A stretch of 64,000 nucleotides of DNA from CBFDBF01 sp050287965 (lineage in GTDB: Bacteria > Pseudomonadota > Gammaproteobacteria > Chromatiales > Chromatiaceae): assembly GCA_050287965.1 (NCBI GenBank), contig JBNKCX010000017.1, positions 62,001 through 126,000 of the forward strand, written 5' to 3'. Each line of letters begins with the position of its first letter. Position 1 is the stretch's first letter. Positions 8,567 to 17,759 of this stretch are shown in pieces. The notes beneath the pieces are model-generated. The model searched no databases and was not told the DNA's origin. It was given only the letters and a program-made list of their open reading frames with translations. Position numbers and translations under genes: made by a program.

Positions 8567-10144
8567 ATGAATTACTATCCTACCCATTGGCCGGGTACCC
8601 TGTTGCTGGTCTCCCGGATTATCGTCCTGAGCCTCTTGTGTGGCACCGTGTCGGTATTTGCATCGACAACGGACCACGGCAAGCTGAAAGAGCTGGACCG
8701 GGAATTTAAAACCGGACCGGAGGTTACCGAGGTCTGCCTTTCCTGCCATACAGAGGCGGCGAAGCAGGTCATGAAAACCAAACACTGGACTTGGGAATAT
8801 CTCAATCCGGAAAACAAGCAGCGGTTAGGTAAAAAGAACGTCCTCAACAATTTCTGTATTACCCCGCGTTCCAACTACCGCTATTGCACCGCCTGTCACA
8901 TCGGTTACGGATGGAAAGACGACAATTTTGATTTCACGTCGGAGGTACACGTCGACTGCCTGGCCTGTCACGATACGACCGGCAACTATAACAAGCCCCC
9001 CGGTTTGGCCGGCAATCCCGCGGATTTCGTCGATCTCAAGGAAACCGCCCAATCGGTGGGTAAAACCAGCCGTGACACCTGTGGCAACTGCCATTTTTAC
9101 GGTGGCGGCGGTAACGGCGTCAAACACGGCGACCTGGACAGTTCTCTGGCCATGCCGGATGAGGGGCTGGACGTACACATGGACGCCGTCGGACTCGACT
9201 TCACCTGCGCCACCTGCCACGCCACCTCCTCCCACCAGGTACCGGGCAGCCGCTACGCCCCGACAGCAGCGGAAACCAAGGGGATTCAGATTCGCGGCAA
9301 GCAGGAAGAACGTAATCCTGCGACCTGCCGCTCCTGTCACGGAACCGCACCGCATGACGCGGGCGAAATCATCGGTATCAAGCTCAACGGCCACACCGAT
9401 GAGGTTGCCTGTCAGACCTGTCATATCCCGACTATCGCCCGCGGCGGAATAGCAACCAAGCTCTCCTGGGACTGGTCGACCGCCGGCAAGCTGGACGCCG
9501 AGGGCAATCCCGTGGTTGAAAAGGGCGAACATGGCCATGTGGTCTACCACGGCAAAAAAGGCAACTTCGTCTACGGCGAAAACATCAAACCCGAGTACGT
9601 CTGGTTCAACGGCAAGGTGAAATACACCCTGTTGGACGACAAGCTGGACAAAGCCGCGGGCCCCACGCCGATCAACAGCTTTGAGGGAAGCCCGGACGAC
9701 GGCATATCGCGCATCTGGCCGGTCAAGGTGATGCACGGCAAACAGCCCTATGACCCGGTGAATAAAACCCTTGTGGCACCACATACGGTGGCCAGGGACG
9801 AGAATGACGATACCGCCTACTGGAAAAACTACGACTGGGGCAAAGCCATTACCGACGGTATGCAGAGCGTGGGCAAGCCCTACTCCGGAAAGTATGATTT
9901 TATTGAAACCCGGATGATGTGGCCGATCACCCATATGGTTGCGCCTGCCGAGAATGCGGTGCGATGCAATGAATGCCATAGCAAAAACGGCCGGCTAGAG
10001 GGTCTGCCTGGTGTGTATCTACCCGGATCAGGGAGCAGCCCCTGGCTCGACCGTATGGGCTGGCTGGCCATCCTGTCCGTGTTGGGCGGGATTCTGGTCC
10101 ACGCTATCGTCCGTTTCATCTCAGCACGCAGGAGAAAAGCCTGA
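8567..10144 (+). CDS. octaheme c-type cytochrome, tetrathionate reductase (OTR) family
   Basis: 525 residues. A signal peptide (about 12-32) is followed by eight heme-binding motifs in order: CLSCH (57-61), CTACH, CLACH, CGNCH, CATCH, CRSCH, CQTCH and, after a long gap, CNECH near residue 487. Number and spacing fit the octaheme tetrathionate reductase family known from Shewanella, whose members reduce tetrathionate and, in vitro, nitrite and hydroxylamine in the periplasm. A C-terminal membrane helix (about 498-518, WLAILSVLGGILVHAIVRF) with a basic tail should anchor it to the inner membrane. The stop overlaps the start of the cytochrome b gene by one base, so the two are presumably made together as a quinone-linked complex. 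The physiological substrate cannot be decided from sequence. Confidence 0.92.
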   Translation: MNYYPTHWPGTLLLVSRIIVLSLLCGTVSVFASTTDHGKLKELDREFKTGPEVTEVCLSCHTEAAKQVMKTKHWTWEYLNPENKQRLGKKNVLNNFCITPRSNYRYCTACHIGYGWKDDNFDFTSEVHVDCLACHDTTGNYNKPPGLAGNPADFVDLKETAQSVGKTSRDTCGNCHFYGGGGNGVKHGDLDSSLAMPDEGLDVHMDAVGLDFTCATCHATSSHQVPGSRYAPTAAETKGIQIRGKQEERNPATCRSCHGTAPHDAGEIIGIKLNGHTDEVACQTCHIPTIARGGIATKLSWDWSTAGKLDAEGNPVVEKGEHGHVVYHGKKGNFVYGENIKPEYVWFNGKVKYTLLDDKLDKAAGPTPINSFEGSPDDGISRIWPVKVMHGKQPYDPVNKTLVAPHTVARDENDDTAYWKNYDWGKAITDGMQSVGKPYSGKYDFIETRMMWPITHMVAPAENAVRCNECHSKNGRLEGLPGVYLPGSGSSPWLDRMGWLAILSVLGGILVHAIVRFISARRRKA

Positions 10145-10815
10145 TGGCAATACATAACATCGAGGTATACAAACGTTTTGAGCGCCTCTGGCACTGGAGC
10201 CAGATGGCTTTGATCCTTACCCTGCTGGTCACCGGTTTTGCTGTCCACGGCGTTCACTCGCTGCTTGATTTCAAAACCGCAGTGACCATTCATACCGTCG
10301 CCGCTCTACTGATGATCGGCATCTGGACCTTCGCCGTATTCTGGCTCATAACGACCGGCGAGTGGCGGCACTATATGCCGACGGTAAAAAACCTCTCAGC
10401 GGTAGCGAAGTATTATCTGTACGGTATATTCAAGGGTGAGCAACACCCCTATATCAAAACCTACCGGCGCAAACACAACCCGCTGCAGGCGCTGACCTAC
10501 CTAGCGGTGAAGATAGTCATTTTTCCCGCGGTCTGGATAACCGGTATTTCCTATCTGCTTATAAGTTTCGGCATCGGCGGGGAGTTTTTTGCCGGCGTCG
10601 GGCTGGGTTTCCTCGCCGATCTGCATACGGTGGCCGCTATCGCGATCCTGGCTTTTGTCTGTCTCCACTTATATATACTCACCACCGGCGACCACGGCTT
10701 TATCTCCCATGTAAAACCGATGATCACCGGGTTTGACAAGGTGGAACTGACGGAAGAAGAGTATGCCTATCTGAAGACGGATGAACCCGGCAGGTTGAGA
10801 GATACTGTAAAATAG
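10144..10815 (+). CDS. cytochrome b561-like quinol dehydrogenase subunit
   Basis: 223 residues with four membrane helices. Candidate heme b ligands are the histidines in RLWHWSQMALIL, IHTVAALLMIG and LHTVAAIAILAFVCLHLYIL, as in the FdnI/PhsC/thiosulfate-reductase cytochrome b group. It would pass electrons between the quinone pool and the periplasmic octaheme protein, whose gene it overlaps by one base. The cytoplasmic C-terminal tail is short and acidic. Context and membrane layout are strong; the direction of electron flow is inferred to be quinol to octaheme cytochrome. Confidence 0.9.
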   Translation: MAIHNIEVYKRFERLWHWSQMALILTLLVTGFAVHGVHSLLDFKTAVTIHTVAALLMIGIWTFAVFWLITTGEWRHYMPTVKNLSAVAKYYLYGIFKGEQHPYIKTYRRKHNPLQALTYLAVKIVIFPAVWITGISYLLISFGIGGEFFAGVGLGFLADLHTVAAIAILAFVCLHLYILTTGDHGFISHVKPMITGFDKVELTEEEYAYLKTDEPGRLRDTVK

Positions 10816-10866
10816 TTTTTTCTGTTTACTGTTTTTTGATCGAATCGCTTTTTAAGGAGCTGCACT

Positions 10867-11268
10867 ATGAATCTGAAAAAGTCCCTTGCCGTTTCTCTCG
10901 CGCTTTGCTTGTCCGGCGCCATTCTGCCGATGGCGCAAGCGGCCGATGGCGACTGGAAAATTGGACGCATTTACTATCGCATGGTCTGTACGGACTGCCA
11001 TAAGCAGCAGGCAGGCGGCGCTATTTCTCCTTCCAGTTATACCAAGGCGGAATGGTCTGCTTATATCGAGGCAGACAAGCACGCAAAGGATAAGGACTCG
11101 CTGAAGCATTATGTCAGCACGGAGTATCGTGACAGCATCAAGGACACCAACAAGGCCGCGGGCAATAAAAAGATTGCGGCGAAATCGGATGAAGAACTGC
11201 TGGCCGACGTTCAAGCGTTCGTGATTCACGGCGCCAAGGACTCCGATACACCTGCACGCTGCAACTGA
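10867..11268 (+). CDS. periplasmic monoheme cytochrome c
   Basis: 133 residues with a clear signal peptide (cut after AQA, about residue 25). A single heme motif, CTDCH, appears in YYRMVCTDCHKQQAGG, followed by a lysine-rich helical region (ADKHAKDKDS, KAAGNKKIAAKS) and a final ELLADVQAFVIHGAKDSDTP helix. It is downstream of the octaheme/cytochrome b pair by about 50 bases with its own AAGGAG-type ribosome binding site, so it is probably the soluble carrier partner of that complex. The family is not one I can name precisely. Confidence 0.85.
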   Translation: MNLKKSLAVSLALCLSGAILPMAQAADGDWKIGRIYYRMVCTDCHKQQAGGAISPSSYTKAEWSAYIEADKHAKDKDSLKHYVSTEYRDSIKDTNKAAGNKKIAAKSDEELLADVQAFVIHGAKDSDTPARCN

Positions 11269-11328
11269 TACCACAACCGTAAATACGGCGAATAACGTAC
11301 AGAAAATTAGTAATCGGGGATAAAACGT

Positions 11329-12567
11329 ATGAGCGGTGAAAATGGTTCGTCCTGGATAAAGGCGGATTACAAGAGCGTTTTTGTTAACGAGTGGTCGCCT
11401 TTCTTCGGCGCTGTGCTGCTGGTCATCATTATGGCGGTACTGATGGGCTCCGGACTGTTCTGGGGGGTCTTCGGTGGTGTAAAGTTGTGGGGGGATTATT
11501 TCAATAATCTCATCGGATTGGGCCCGCTGCTCGGCGTCAAACCGGAGCTGGACAGCCCGCTCATGCACCGTATATCTCTTATGGACATAACCCTGGTGCT
11601 GGGTGCTTTCAGCGCGGCCCTGTTGTCTCAGCAGTTCCGCATCAGCCGCCCACCTAAACTGGAATTCGTCTGGGGCGCTCTCGGCGGCACCCTTATGGGA
11701 ATCGGCGCAACCTTCGCGGGTGGTTGCACCACCGGTGGTTTCTTCGTTCCTCTGACATTTTCCTCGCCATCCGGCTGGGTCATGTGGGGGGGGCTGCTGG
11801 TGGGTGCCATCATCGGCCTTAAACTGCTGCTGTGGACCATGGAGAACATTACCTGGGGTACCAACGCACCGGAGGTGAAACCGGCACGGTTCAAGGAATC
11901 CTATCCCTGGCTCGGCGCCCTGGTCATCCTTTTCATCCTTGTCTGGGCCGTCCGCTGGTGGGGCGCCGATGACGAAATGAAGGTACAACGCGCCATCCTG
12001 GTACTGGCGGGATTCGCTATCGGGTTCGTTCTGCACCGTTCCCGGTTCTGTTTCTCCAGGGTTTTCCGTGAGCCCTTTATGACTGGTGAAGGAGAAATGA
12101 CCAAGGCAATGATCCTGGCCCTGGCGCTGGGCGCGCCGGTAGGCGCAGTACTCCTTGCCAAGGGAACGATTGATCCCTATCTGGCGGTACCGACCCGTTT
12201 CTGGCTGGGCTCCCTCATTGGCGGTCTGGTTTTCGGCGTCGGCATGATCTTCGCCGGGGGATGCGCCTCCGGCTCCCTGTGGCGGGTGGGCGAAGGCCAT
12301 CTTAAACTGGTAGCGGCGGTGTTTTTCTTCGGTTGGGCGGGTTCCATCACCAACGGCATACTGGGAAAACTGGGTTTGACCAATGCCGAGTACGACCTGG
12401 AATTCATGGACGGCGCGGCTGAGGTCAGCCCTCTCGGTTTTCAGGCCTATATGCCCGATCTGCTCGGGGGATGGGGCTGGACACTTCTGGTCAGTTTTGG
12501 GTTGCTGCTGGTCTGGTATCTGTTCGTCCGGTATAACGAATCGACCAACAAATTTACGGTCTTCTGA
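11329..12567 (+). CDS. YeeE/YedE-family (TsuA-like) sulfur-compound transporter
   Basis: 412 residues, very hydrophobic, with about nine or more membrane helices arranged as two similar halves. The family hallmarks are present: FAGGCTTGGFF in the first half, HRSRFCFSRVFREPF in the middle and FAGGCASGSLWRVGEG in the second half. These supply the three conserved cysteines shown to be important in TsuA thiosulfate uptake. It is therefore likely to import thiosulfate or a related reduced sulfur species. It is the last gene of the cytochrome operon, 60 bases after the monoheme cytochrome and just before a strong terminator, which supports a sulfur role for the whole operon. Confidence 0.9.
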   Translation: MSGENGSSWIKADYKSVFVNEWSPFFGAVLLVIIMAVLMGSGLFWGVFGGVKLWGDYFNNLIGLGPLLGVKPELDSPLMHRISLMDITLVLGAFSAALLSQQFRISRPPKLEFVWGALGGTLMGIGATFAGGCTTGGFFVPLTFSSPSGWVMWGGLLVGAIIGLKLLLWTMENITWGTNAPEVKPARFKESYPWLGALVILFILVWAVRWWGADDEMKVQRAILVLAGFAIGFVLHRSRFCFSRVFREPFMTGEGEMTKAMILALALGAPVGAVLLAKGTIDPYLAVPTRFWLGSLIGGLVFGVGMIFAGGCASGSLWRVGEGHLKLVAAVFFFGWAGSITNGILGKLGLTNAEYDLEFMDGAAEVSPLGFQAYMPDLLGGWGWTLLVSFGLLLVWYLFVRYNESTNKFTVF

Positions 12568-12588
12568 GTTTTTTTCTTGGTATTTGGC

Positions 12589-12614
12589 AAGGGGGCCTTC
12601 CGGCCCCCTTTTTT
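12589..12614 (+). terminator. Rho-independent terminator after the YeeE/YedE gene
   Basis: AAGGGGGCC and GGCCCCCTT form a 9-bp GC-rich stem around a TTCC loop, followed by a run of Ts. It begins 22 bases after the stop codon and closes the octaheme cytochrome operon. Confidence 0.9.
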
Positions 12615-12745
12615 ATCTGCCTGCGAATATCCTGGAGGCACTCCTGACAATACGAAGGCTTTACCGCTAAAGTTCCACCTATTCTGCTACGCTAACTATA
12701 TGGAGCAGGGAGAATTATAGGAAAGACCAGGCAACAGGGAGCAGC

Positions 12746-15700
12746 ATGACAAGGATAGATACCGCTTCCGGATCCGACCGGGACTCTCCGGGGCATACCA
12801 GCGATCGAACATCAACAATCAGCATCGTCGGACGCTATCAGCTGGCCGGGCTGATAGCCGCGGTGGCGGCGATCATTCTGGGCTCCATCGGTCTCGTCTC
12901 GTTAATCGAACGGCGCTTTCACAACAGCTCGGAAACCACTCTTCAGACCGTCCTTGTCAGCACCCATCAGGCCATTAGCGTCTGGGCCGGGGAACATCGG
13001 TTCACGGCGCAAAATTTGGCTCAATCCGAGGAGGTGATCGCCGCAACAAAAATACTGTTGCGGAAGACCGGGAATAGGACAGCCCTGATTTCCCAGGAGG
13101 TCCAGGAACGTTTACGCGGTTATTTCAGCCCGCACCTGAAAAACGGTCAATATCGGGGGTTCTCCATAATAGGACCGGGCAATATCAACCTGGCTTCATC
13201 CCGGGACAGTGACGTTGGGAACCAAAACCTTCTGGTTGATCAACCTGACGTTCTGGAAAAACTTCGGGCCGGAGAGACGGCAATGAGCCGGCTCCAGATC
13301 AGTGACATACCGCTTAATGATGATCCTCGTACAGCACCGACATTGACCATGTTCGTGGGCGCCCCAATCACCGACGCAACGGGCGACGTCATCGCCGTGC
13401 TGACTTTGCGGATCGATCCCTATAACACCCTGTTTCGAATACTGCAGCAAAACCGAGTCGGACAGTCGGGTGAAACTTTTCTGTTTGATTCGCAAGCCAT
13501 GCTGCTCTCCATTAGTCGCTTCGAAACCAATTCACATGAGTTTGGGCTGGATAGAAAAATCGAAGAAACAGCTCTTTATCGTGATGAGCATGGGCACACC
13601 CATAAAATTATTCGAGTGACTGATCCGGGTGTCGATCTGAGATTGGATGACACAAAACCGATTCCTCCAAAGGAAAGGCCTCTGACCGTAATGGCCGCCA
13701 GTGCGACCCGTGGTGAGTCCGGTAATAATCTGGACGGTTATCGAAACTACGTGGGAATACCTGTTATCGGCGCCTGGATATGGGATGAGACATTGGGCTT
13801 TGGACTTGCCACCGAACAAAACCTATCCGAAGCCTTCAGTCTGTTCTACTTCGTCAGGACGCTCGTGTATGGTGCGGTATTGTTTACGATCCTGACTTTG
13901 TTTTTCCTTTTCTATCTCTTCTATCGTGGTCGCCAGCAGATACTGGATACCCGCAACCGTCTCAAGGCGATATTCGATGCGACAGTGGACGGTATAGTAA
14001 TCATCGACAGTCACGGCATAATAAAAAGTATAAACCCCGCTATGGAGACCATGTTCGGTTACCAGAAGGAAGCGATGCTAAACAGCAATGTGAGCATTCT
14101 GATGCCGCGACACCACGCAGAGGATCTCGACCGATATCTTCAGCGCTATTCCCAGGTCCACCGCACTTCTATCATTGAGGCCGGCTATGAGGCGGAAGCC
14201 AGGCGGGCCGATGGCACAATCTTTCCCGTCGAACTGAGTGTCAACCGCCTGGAACTACCTATAGGATTGCATTTTGCCGCTGTGATCCGCGATATAACCT
14301 TGCGCAAACTGGCTGAAAATGCCCTGGCTGACGCCGAGGAATACAGCCGACTGCTATTGGAATCTGCAGGTGAGGGAATTTACGGCGTGAACGGGAAAGG
14401 CGTAACAACTTTTATTAATCCGGCCGGCGCCGACATGTTGGGCTACAAACCGGAAGAGCTGCTGGGTAAACCGATGCATGCCACGATTCACCACACCCAT
14501 GCGGATGGGTCTCACTATCCTGTTGAGGAATGCCCGATGTACGCCGCCTTTACCCACGGCAGCTCACACCAACGTTCGAATGAGGTGTTATGGCGCAAAG
14601 ACGGAAGCGGCTTCCCGGTCGAATATACCAGCACTCCAATCCGCAAAAACGGGCAATTGCAGGGCGCGGTTATCACCTTCCGTGACATAACGGTGCGTGT
14701 ACGGTTTGAACGCCAACTGGAAGAAGCGAACGCGGAACTGCGCACCATGTCCCTGGTCGCGAATAATACCGACAATTCCGTCATAGTGGCCGACACAAAC
14801 AGGCGTGTCACCTGGGTTAACGCCGGATTCACATTTCTCAGCGGCTACCAATTGGATGAAGTCGCGGGAAAAAGCCTGTGCGAAATTCTTCGCGGTCCGA
14901 ATACCGACCCCGCTGTCGTAAAAATGATAGAGGATCGCCTGATGGCCGAAAAGCGGGTAGAGGGTGAAATCCTCAATTACCGCAAGTCCGGGATACCTTA
15001 CTGGGTCCATTTCGAGATCATGCCGGTTCATGATGAAGATGGCAGGTTGGTTAGATTCGTCGTTCTGGAGCTGGATATCACCCTGCGCAAGGAAGCGGAA
15101 GCCGAACTAATAAAAGCCCGCGAAGCCGCGGAATCAGCGACTCAGGCGAAATCCATCTTTCTTGCAACCATGAGTCATGAGATACGTACCCCGCTTAATG
15201 GCGTAGTGGGGACAATCGACATGCTGGAGCATACCCATCTATTGTCCAATCAGCAGGATCTGGTCCGAACCGCAAAGGATTCCGCCCGGATGCTGCAGCG
15301 GGTGATCGATGATGTGTTGGATTTCTCCAAGATCGAGGCCGGGCGGCTTGAACTTGAGAACGTCCCGCTGTCCCTGGAAGAGGTATTGGAGGCACTGGGG
15401 GAAAATCTCCGCTACCAGACGCACAAACAGAACGTTGAGCTCTTATTGTATTGCGACCCATGGATTCCTCCCGTAATGGGCGACCCGATCCGTCTGAAGC
15501 AGATACTGTTCAACCTCGCGGGCAATGCCGTTAAGTTCAGTAAGGACCTACCTGACCGCTCCGGACAGGTTGTGGTATCAATCGCGAAACAGGAACAGAG
15601 TCGCAACTGGATAGAGGTCGTAATCCGAATCCAGGACAACGGAATCGGTATGAGTGATACAGCTCTGCGACGGCTTTTTCAGCCTTTCGTTCAAGGCGAG

Positions 15701-17083
15701 GGCGAAACTACACGCCGATTTGGAGGAACCGGGCTGGGGCTCGTAATCACACAACGACTAGTAGAGCTGATGAACGGGCATATCCGGGTAGACAGTACGC
15801 CGGGCAAAGGTTCAGTATTTACGGTATTTCTATATATGGAACCGGTAACGGATACACCGATTACACAGAACAAGGTTCTGGACGGCATACAGGTACTGCT
15901 TATTAAAGACGAGGAAGAACCGGCACAAATACTCGAAAAATACCTGGAACATGCGGGAGCGCAGGTTACCATGATAAAGTCGGATCACGTCCCCGCTTCA
16001 TTCCCGCAACTGGACAGCAACGACTCAGAGACAGTTATTGTCATCGACAACTGCGGCGATGAAAACGTTTTTCCTCCCCTTCGCAAATTACTACGGCAAG
16101 AGATGAATGGCATTGACTTGCGCCTTTTGCTGGTAGCGCGTGGCCGACGCCGCTATGTACGCCCTGATCAAGAAGACGCATTAACCCTTGACCTCAACGT
16201 CATGCGTCGCACCACCCTGATAAATGCGGTGGCCGCAATCGCAGGCCGGGAATCACTGACTCAACCCGCCATGGACGTTCCAGAAATCATTACCGATACA
16301 CCCGTGAAGATGGAGGATGCCATCGCGGCCGGCCGCATGGTGCTTCTGGTGGACGATAATGAGACCAATCTGAAGGTTATCGGACAACAATTGAACATGC
16401 TGGGCTACTACGCGGAATTTGCGGAAACCGGAAAACATGGCCTATCCATGTGGCAACGAGGAAACTATGACCTCGTGTTGACCGATTGCCATATGCCGGA
16501 AATGGACGGATATCAGCTGTCACGCAGCATCCGCAGCGAGGAGGCTGACGGGACCCGCGTTCCCATTATCGCCATCACCGCCGATACCCTTAAGGGAACC
16601 GCCCAGAAGTGCCTGGACTCCGGAATGGACGATTACCTGACCAAGCCTATCGAATTGCATGAGCTGCGGGCCATACTTGATAAATGGTGCCCATCAGGCG
16701 CCGAACCTGACAACCGGCCGTTTCCGCCGCGGTCCGCTGCTCCAGAGAGCGGGAAAACCATAGATCCGGAGGCACTGGGCCAGCTGCTGGGCACTCAAGA
16801 TCCGGTGCTACTGGCCGATTTCTATAATGACTTTCTGGATACCAATACAATCACAGCAGAGCAGATTCAGGCGGCATATAAGGCCTCGGATTTGCCGGAA
16901 TTGGGCCGCCTGGCCCATAAGTTGAAGTCGTCCGCCAGAACAGTTGGGGCCAATGAACTTGCGGACTCCTGTCAGGCACTGGAACAGGCTGGGAAATCCG
17001 GAAACTCTGAAGTGCTCATTACACTTATGGACCACTTCACCAAGGCATTCGAAAAAGTCCGCATATGGATTGAACAAATTTAA
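12746..17083 (+). CDS. membrane-bound hybrid sensor histidine kinase (dCache-PAS x3-HisKA-HATPase-REC-Hpt)
   Basis: 1445 residues. A membrane helix (about 28-50), a periplasmic dCache-like sensor (to about 370) and a second helix (near 380) precede three PAS domains (about 400-520, 530-650, 665-790). The dimerisation helix has the phosphorylatable histidine in MSHEIRTPLNG (about 811), followed by the ATPase domain (QDNGIGMSD, GTGLGLVI). A receiver-like block (about 1050-1170) starts VLLIKDEEEPA and looks degenerate; the next receiver (about 1190-1310) is intact (VLLVDDNETN, LTDCHMPEMDG). An Hpt domain closes the protein (LAHKLKSSARTVGA). This is a four-step phosphorelay protein; the ligand is unknown. 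GGGAG stands five bases before the ATG. It is followed closely by a receiver-EAL gene, its likely output partner. Confidence 0.93.
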   Translation: MTRIDTASGSDRDSPGHTSDRTSTISIVGRYQLAGLIAAVAAIILGSIGLVSLIERRFHNSSETTLQTVLVSTHQAISVWAGEHRFTAQNLAQSEEVIAATKILLRKTGNRTALISQEVQERLRGYFSPHLKNGQYRGFSIIGPGNINLASSRDSDVGNQNLLVDQPDVLEKLRAGETAMSRLQISDIPLNDDPRTAPTLTMFVGAPITDATGDVIAVLTLRIDPYNTLFRILQQNRVGQSGETFLFDSQAMLLSISRFETNSHEFGLDRKIEETALYRDEHGHTHKIIRVTDPGVDLRLDDTKPIPPKERPLTVMAASATRGESGNNLDGYRNYVGIPVIGAWIWDETLGFGLATEQNLSEAFSLFYFVRTLVYGAVLFTILTLFFLFYLFYRGRQQILDTRNRLKAIFDATVDGIVIIDSHGIIKSINPAMETMFGYQKEAMLNSNVSILMPRHHAEDLDRYLQRYSQVHRTSIIEAGYEAEARRADGTIFPVELSVNRLELPIGLHFAAVIRDITLRKLAENALADAEEYSRLLLESAGEGIYGVNGKGVTTFINPAGADMLGYKPEELLGKPMHATIHHTHADGSHYPVEECPMYAAFTHGSSHQRSNEVLWRKDGSGFPVEYTSTPIRKNGQLQGAVITFRDITVRVRFERQLEEANAELRTMSLVANNTDNSVIVADTNRRVTWVNAGFTFLSGYQLDEVAGKSLCEILRGPNTDPAVVKMIEDRLMAEKRVEGEILNYRKSGIPYWVHFEIMPVHDEDGRLVRFVVLELDITLRKEAEAELIKAREAAESATQAKSIFLATMSHEIRTPLNGVVGTIDMLEHTHLLSNQQDLVRTAKDSARMLQRVIDDVLDFSKIEAGRLELENVPLSLEEVLEALGENLRYQTHKQNVELLLYCDPWIPPVMGDPIRLKQILFNLAGNAVKFSKDLPDRSGQVVVSIAKQEQSRNWIEVVIRIQDNGIGMSDTALRRLFQPFVQGEGETTRRFGGTGLGLVITQRLVELMNGHIRVDSTPGKGSVFTVFLYMEPVTDTPITQNKVLDGIQVLLIKDEEEPAQILEKYLEHAGAQVTMIKSDHVPASFPQLDSNDSETVIVIDNCGDENVFPPLRKLLRQEMNGIDLRLLLVARGRRRYVRPDQEDALTLDLNVMRRTTLINAVAAIAGRESLTQPAMDVPEIITDTPVKMEDAIAAGRMVLLVDDNETNLKVIGQQLNMLGYYAEFAETGKHGLSMWQRGNYDLVLTDCHMPEMDGYQLSRSIRSEEADGTRVPIIAITADTLKGTAQKCLDSGMDDYLTKPIELHELRAILDKWCPSGAEPDNRPFPPRSAAPESGKTIDPEALGQLLGTQDPVLLADFYNDFLDTNTITAEQIQAAYKASDLPELGRLAHKLKSSARTVGANELADSCQALEQAGKSGNSEVLITLMDHFTKAFEKVRIWIEQI

Positions 17084-17099
17084 GTAGCGGTTGGAGTCT

Positions 17100-17747
17100 A
17101 TGGATAGAAAGAGTTTTATCGTCAGCATCTTGGTGATAGATGACGAACCCTTCGTGTTGCGGACCACCGCCCATATACTAAGAGACATGGGGTTTCAGAG
17201 AGTATTGACCGCACAGACAGGAAGTCAGGCACTGGAACTTATCACCACGGTATCGCCACCCGTCGACTTGGTCATGCTCGATCTCAATATGCCGGATATG
17301 GATGGCATCGAAATGCTGCGTCGCTTCGATGAGGAAGGTTATCAGGGTGATATTCTGTTATTCAGTGCGGAAGACAGCCAAACGCTCGATATGGCCGAGA
17401 ACCTGGCACGTGCGAGAAATCTTTCCATCATCGGTTCCATTACCAAACCTGTGCAACGAGAGCATATTGTCGATCTCCTCAACAACCGCACCAGCCCGCG
17501 GAGATCGACTGGAAAAATCACTGATACCCCCGCAGTGACTCCGCAAATGCTGGAGGCCGCAATTGAGGCCGGCGAGCTGGAACCCTGGTTTCAACCAAAG
17601 ATTGCCTTCAGCAATCGCCAGCCGGTGGGGCTTGAAATGCTGGCTCGGTGGCCCCGGAGCATCCAGGGTCCGATTTTCCCCGACATCTTCATTCCGGTCG
17701 CCGAGTCCAGCGGACTTATCGACCGACTAACCTTCGCGCTTATCTAA
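17100..17747 (+). pseudogene. receiver-EAL response regulator, 5' part, ending at an in-frame stop codon
   Basis: 215 codons holding an intact CheY-like receiver (ILVIDDEPFVLR, phosphoacceptor in MLDLNMPDMDG) and the first quarter of an EAL domain including the signature glutamate (LEMLARWPR). Translation stops at TAA 17745-17747. The frame then continues uninterrupted to 18332 with the rest of the EAL domain, so a single base change (for example GAA or CAA to TAA) would explain the break. The split enzyme can hardly be active unless the stop is read through. The ATG at 17100 follows GGAG and lies 17 bases after the hybrid kinase stop, so the two genes form a unit. A sequencing error at this codon is also possible. 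Confidence 0.8.
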
Positions 17748-17759
17748 AAAGCGATCCAG

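Noticed and set aside
8825..9979. Long minus-strand frame opposite the octaheme cytochrome
   Set aside because: The plus strand has eight heme motifs and a signal peptide; the opposite frame has no recognisable domain and arises from GC-rich codon bias.
10852..12300. 482-codon minus-strand frame opposite the monoheme cytochrome and YeeE/YedE genes
   Set aside because: It spans two well-supported genes and their gap, is rich in Gln, Glu and Gly without domain, and lacks translation signals.
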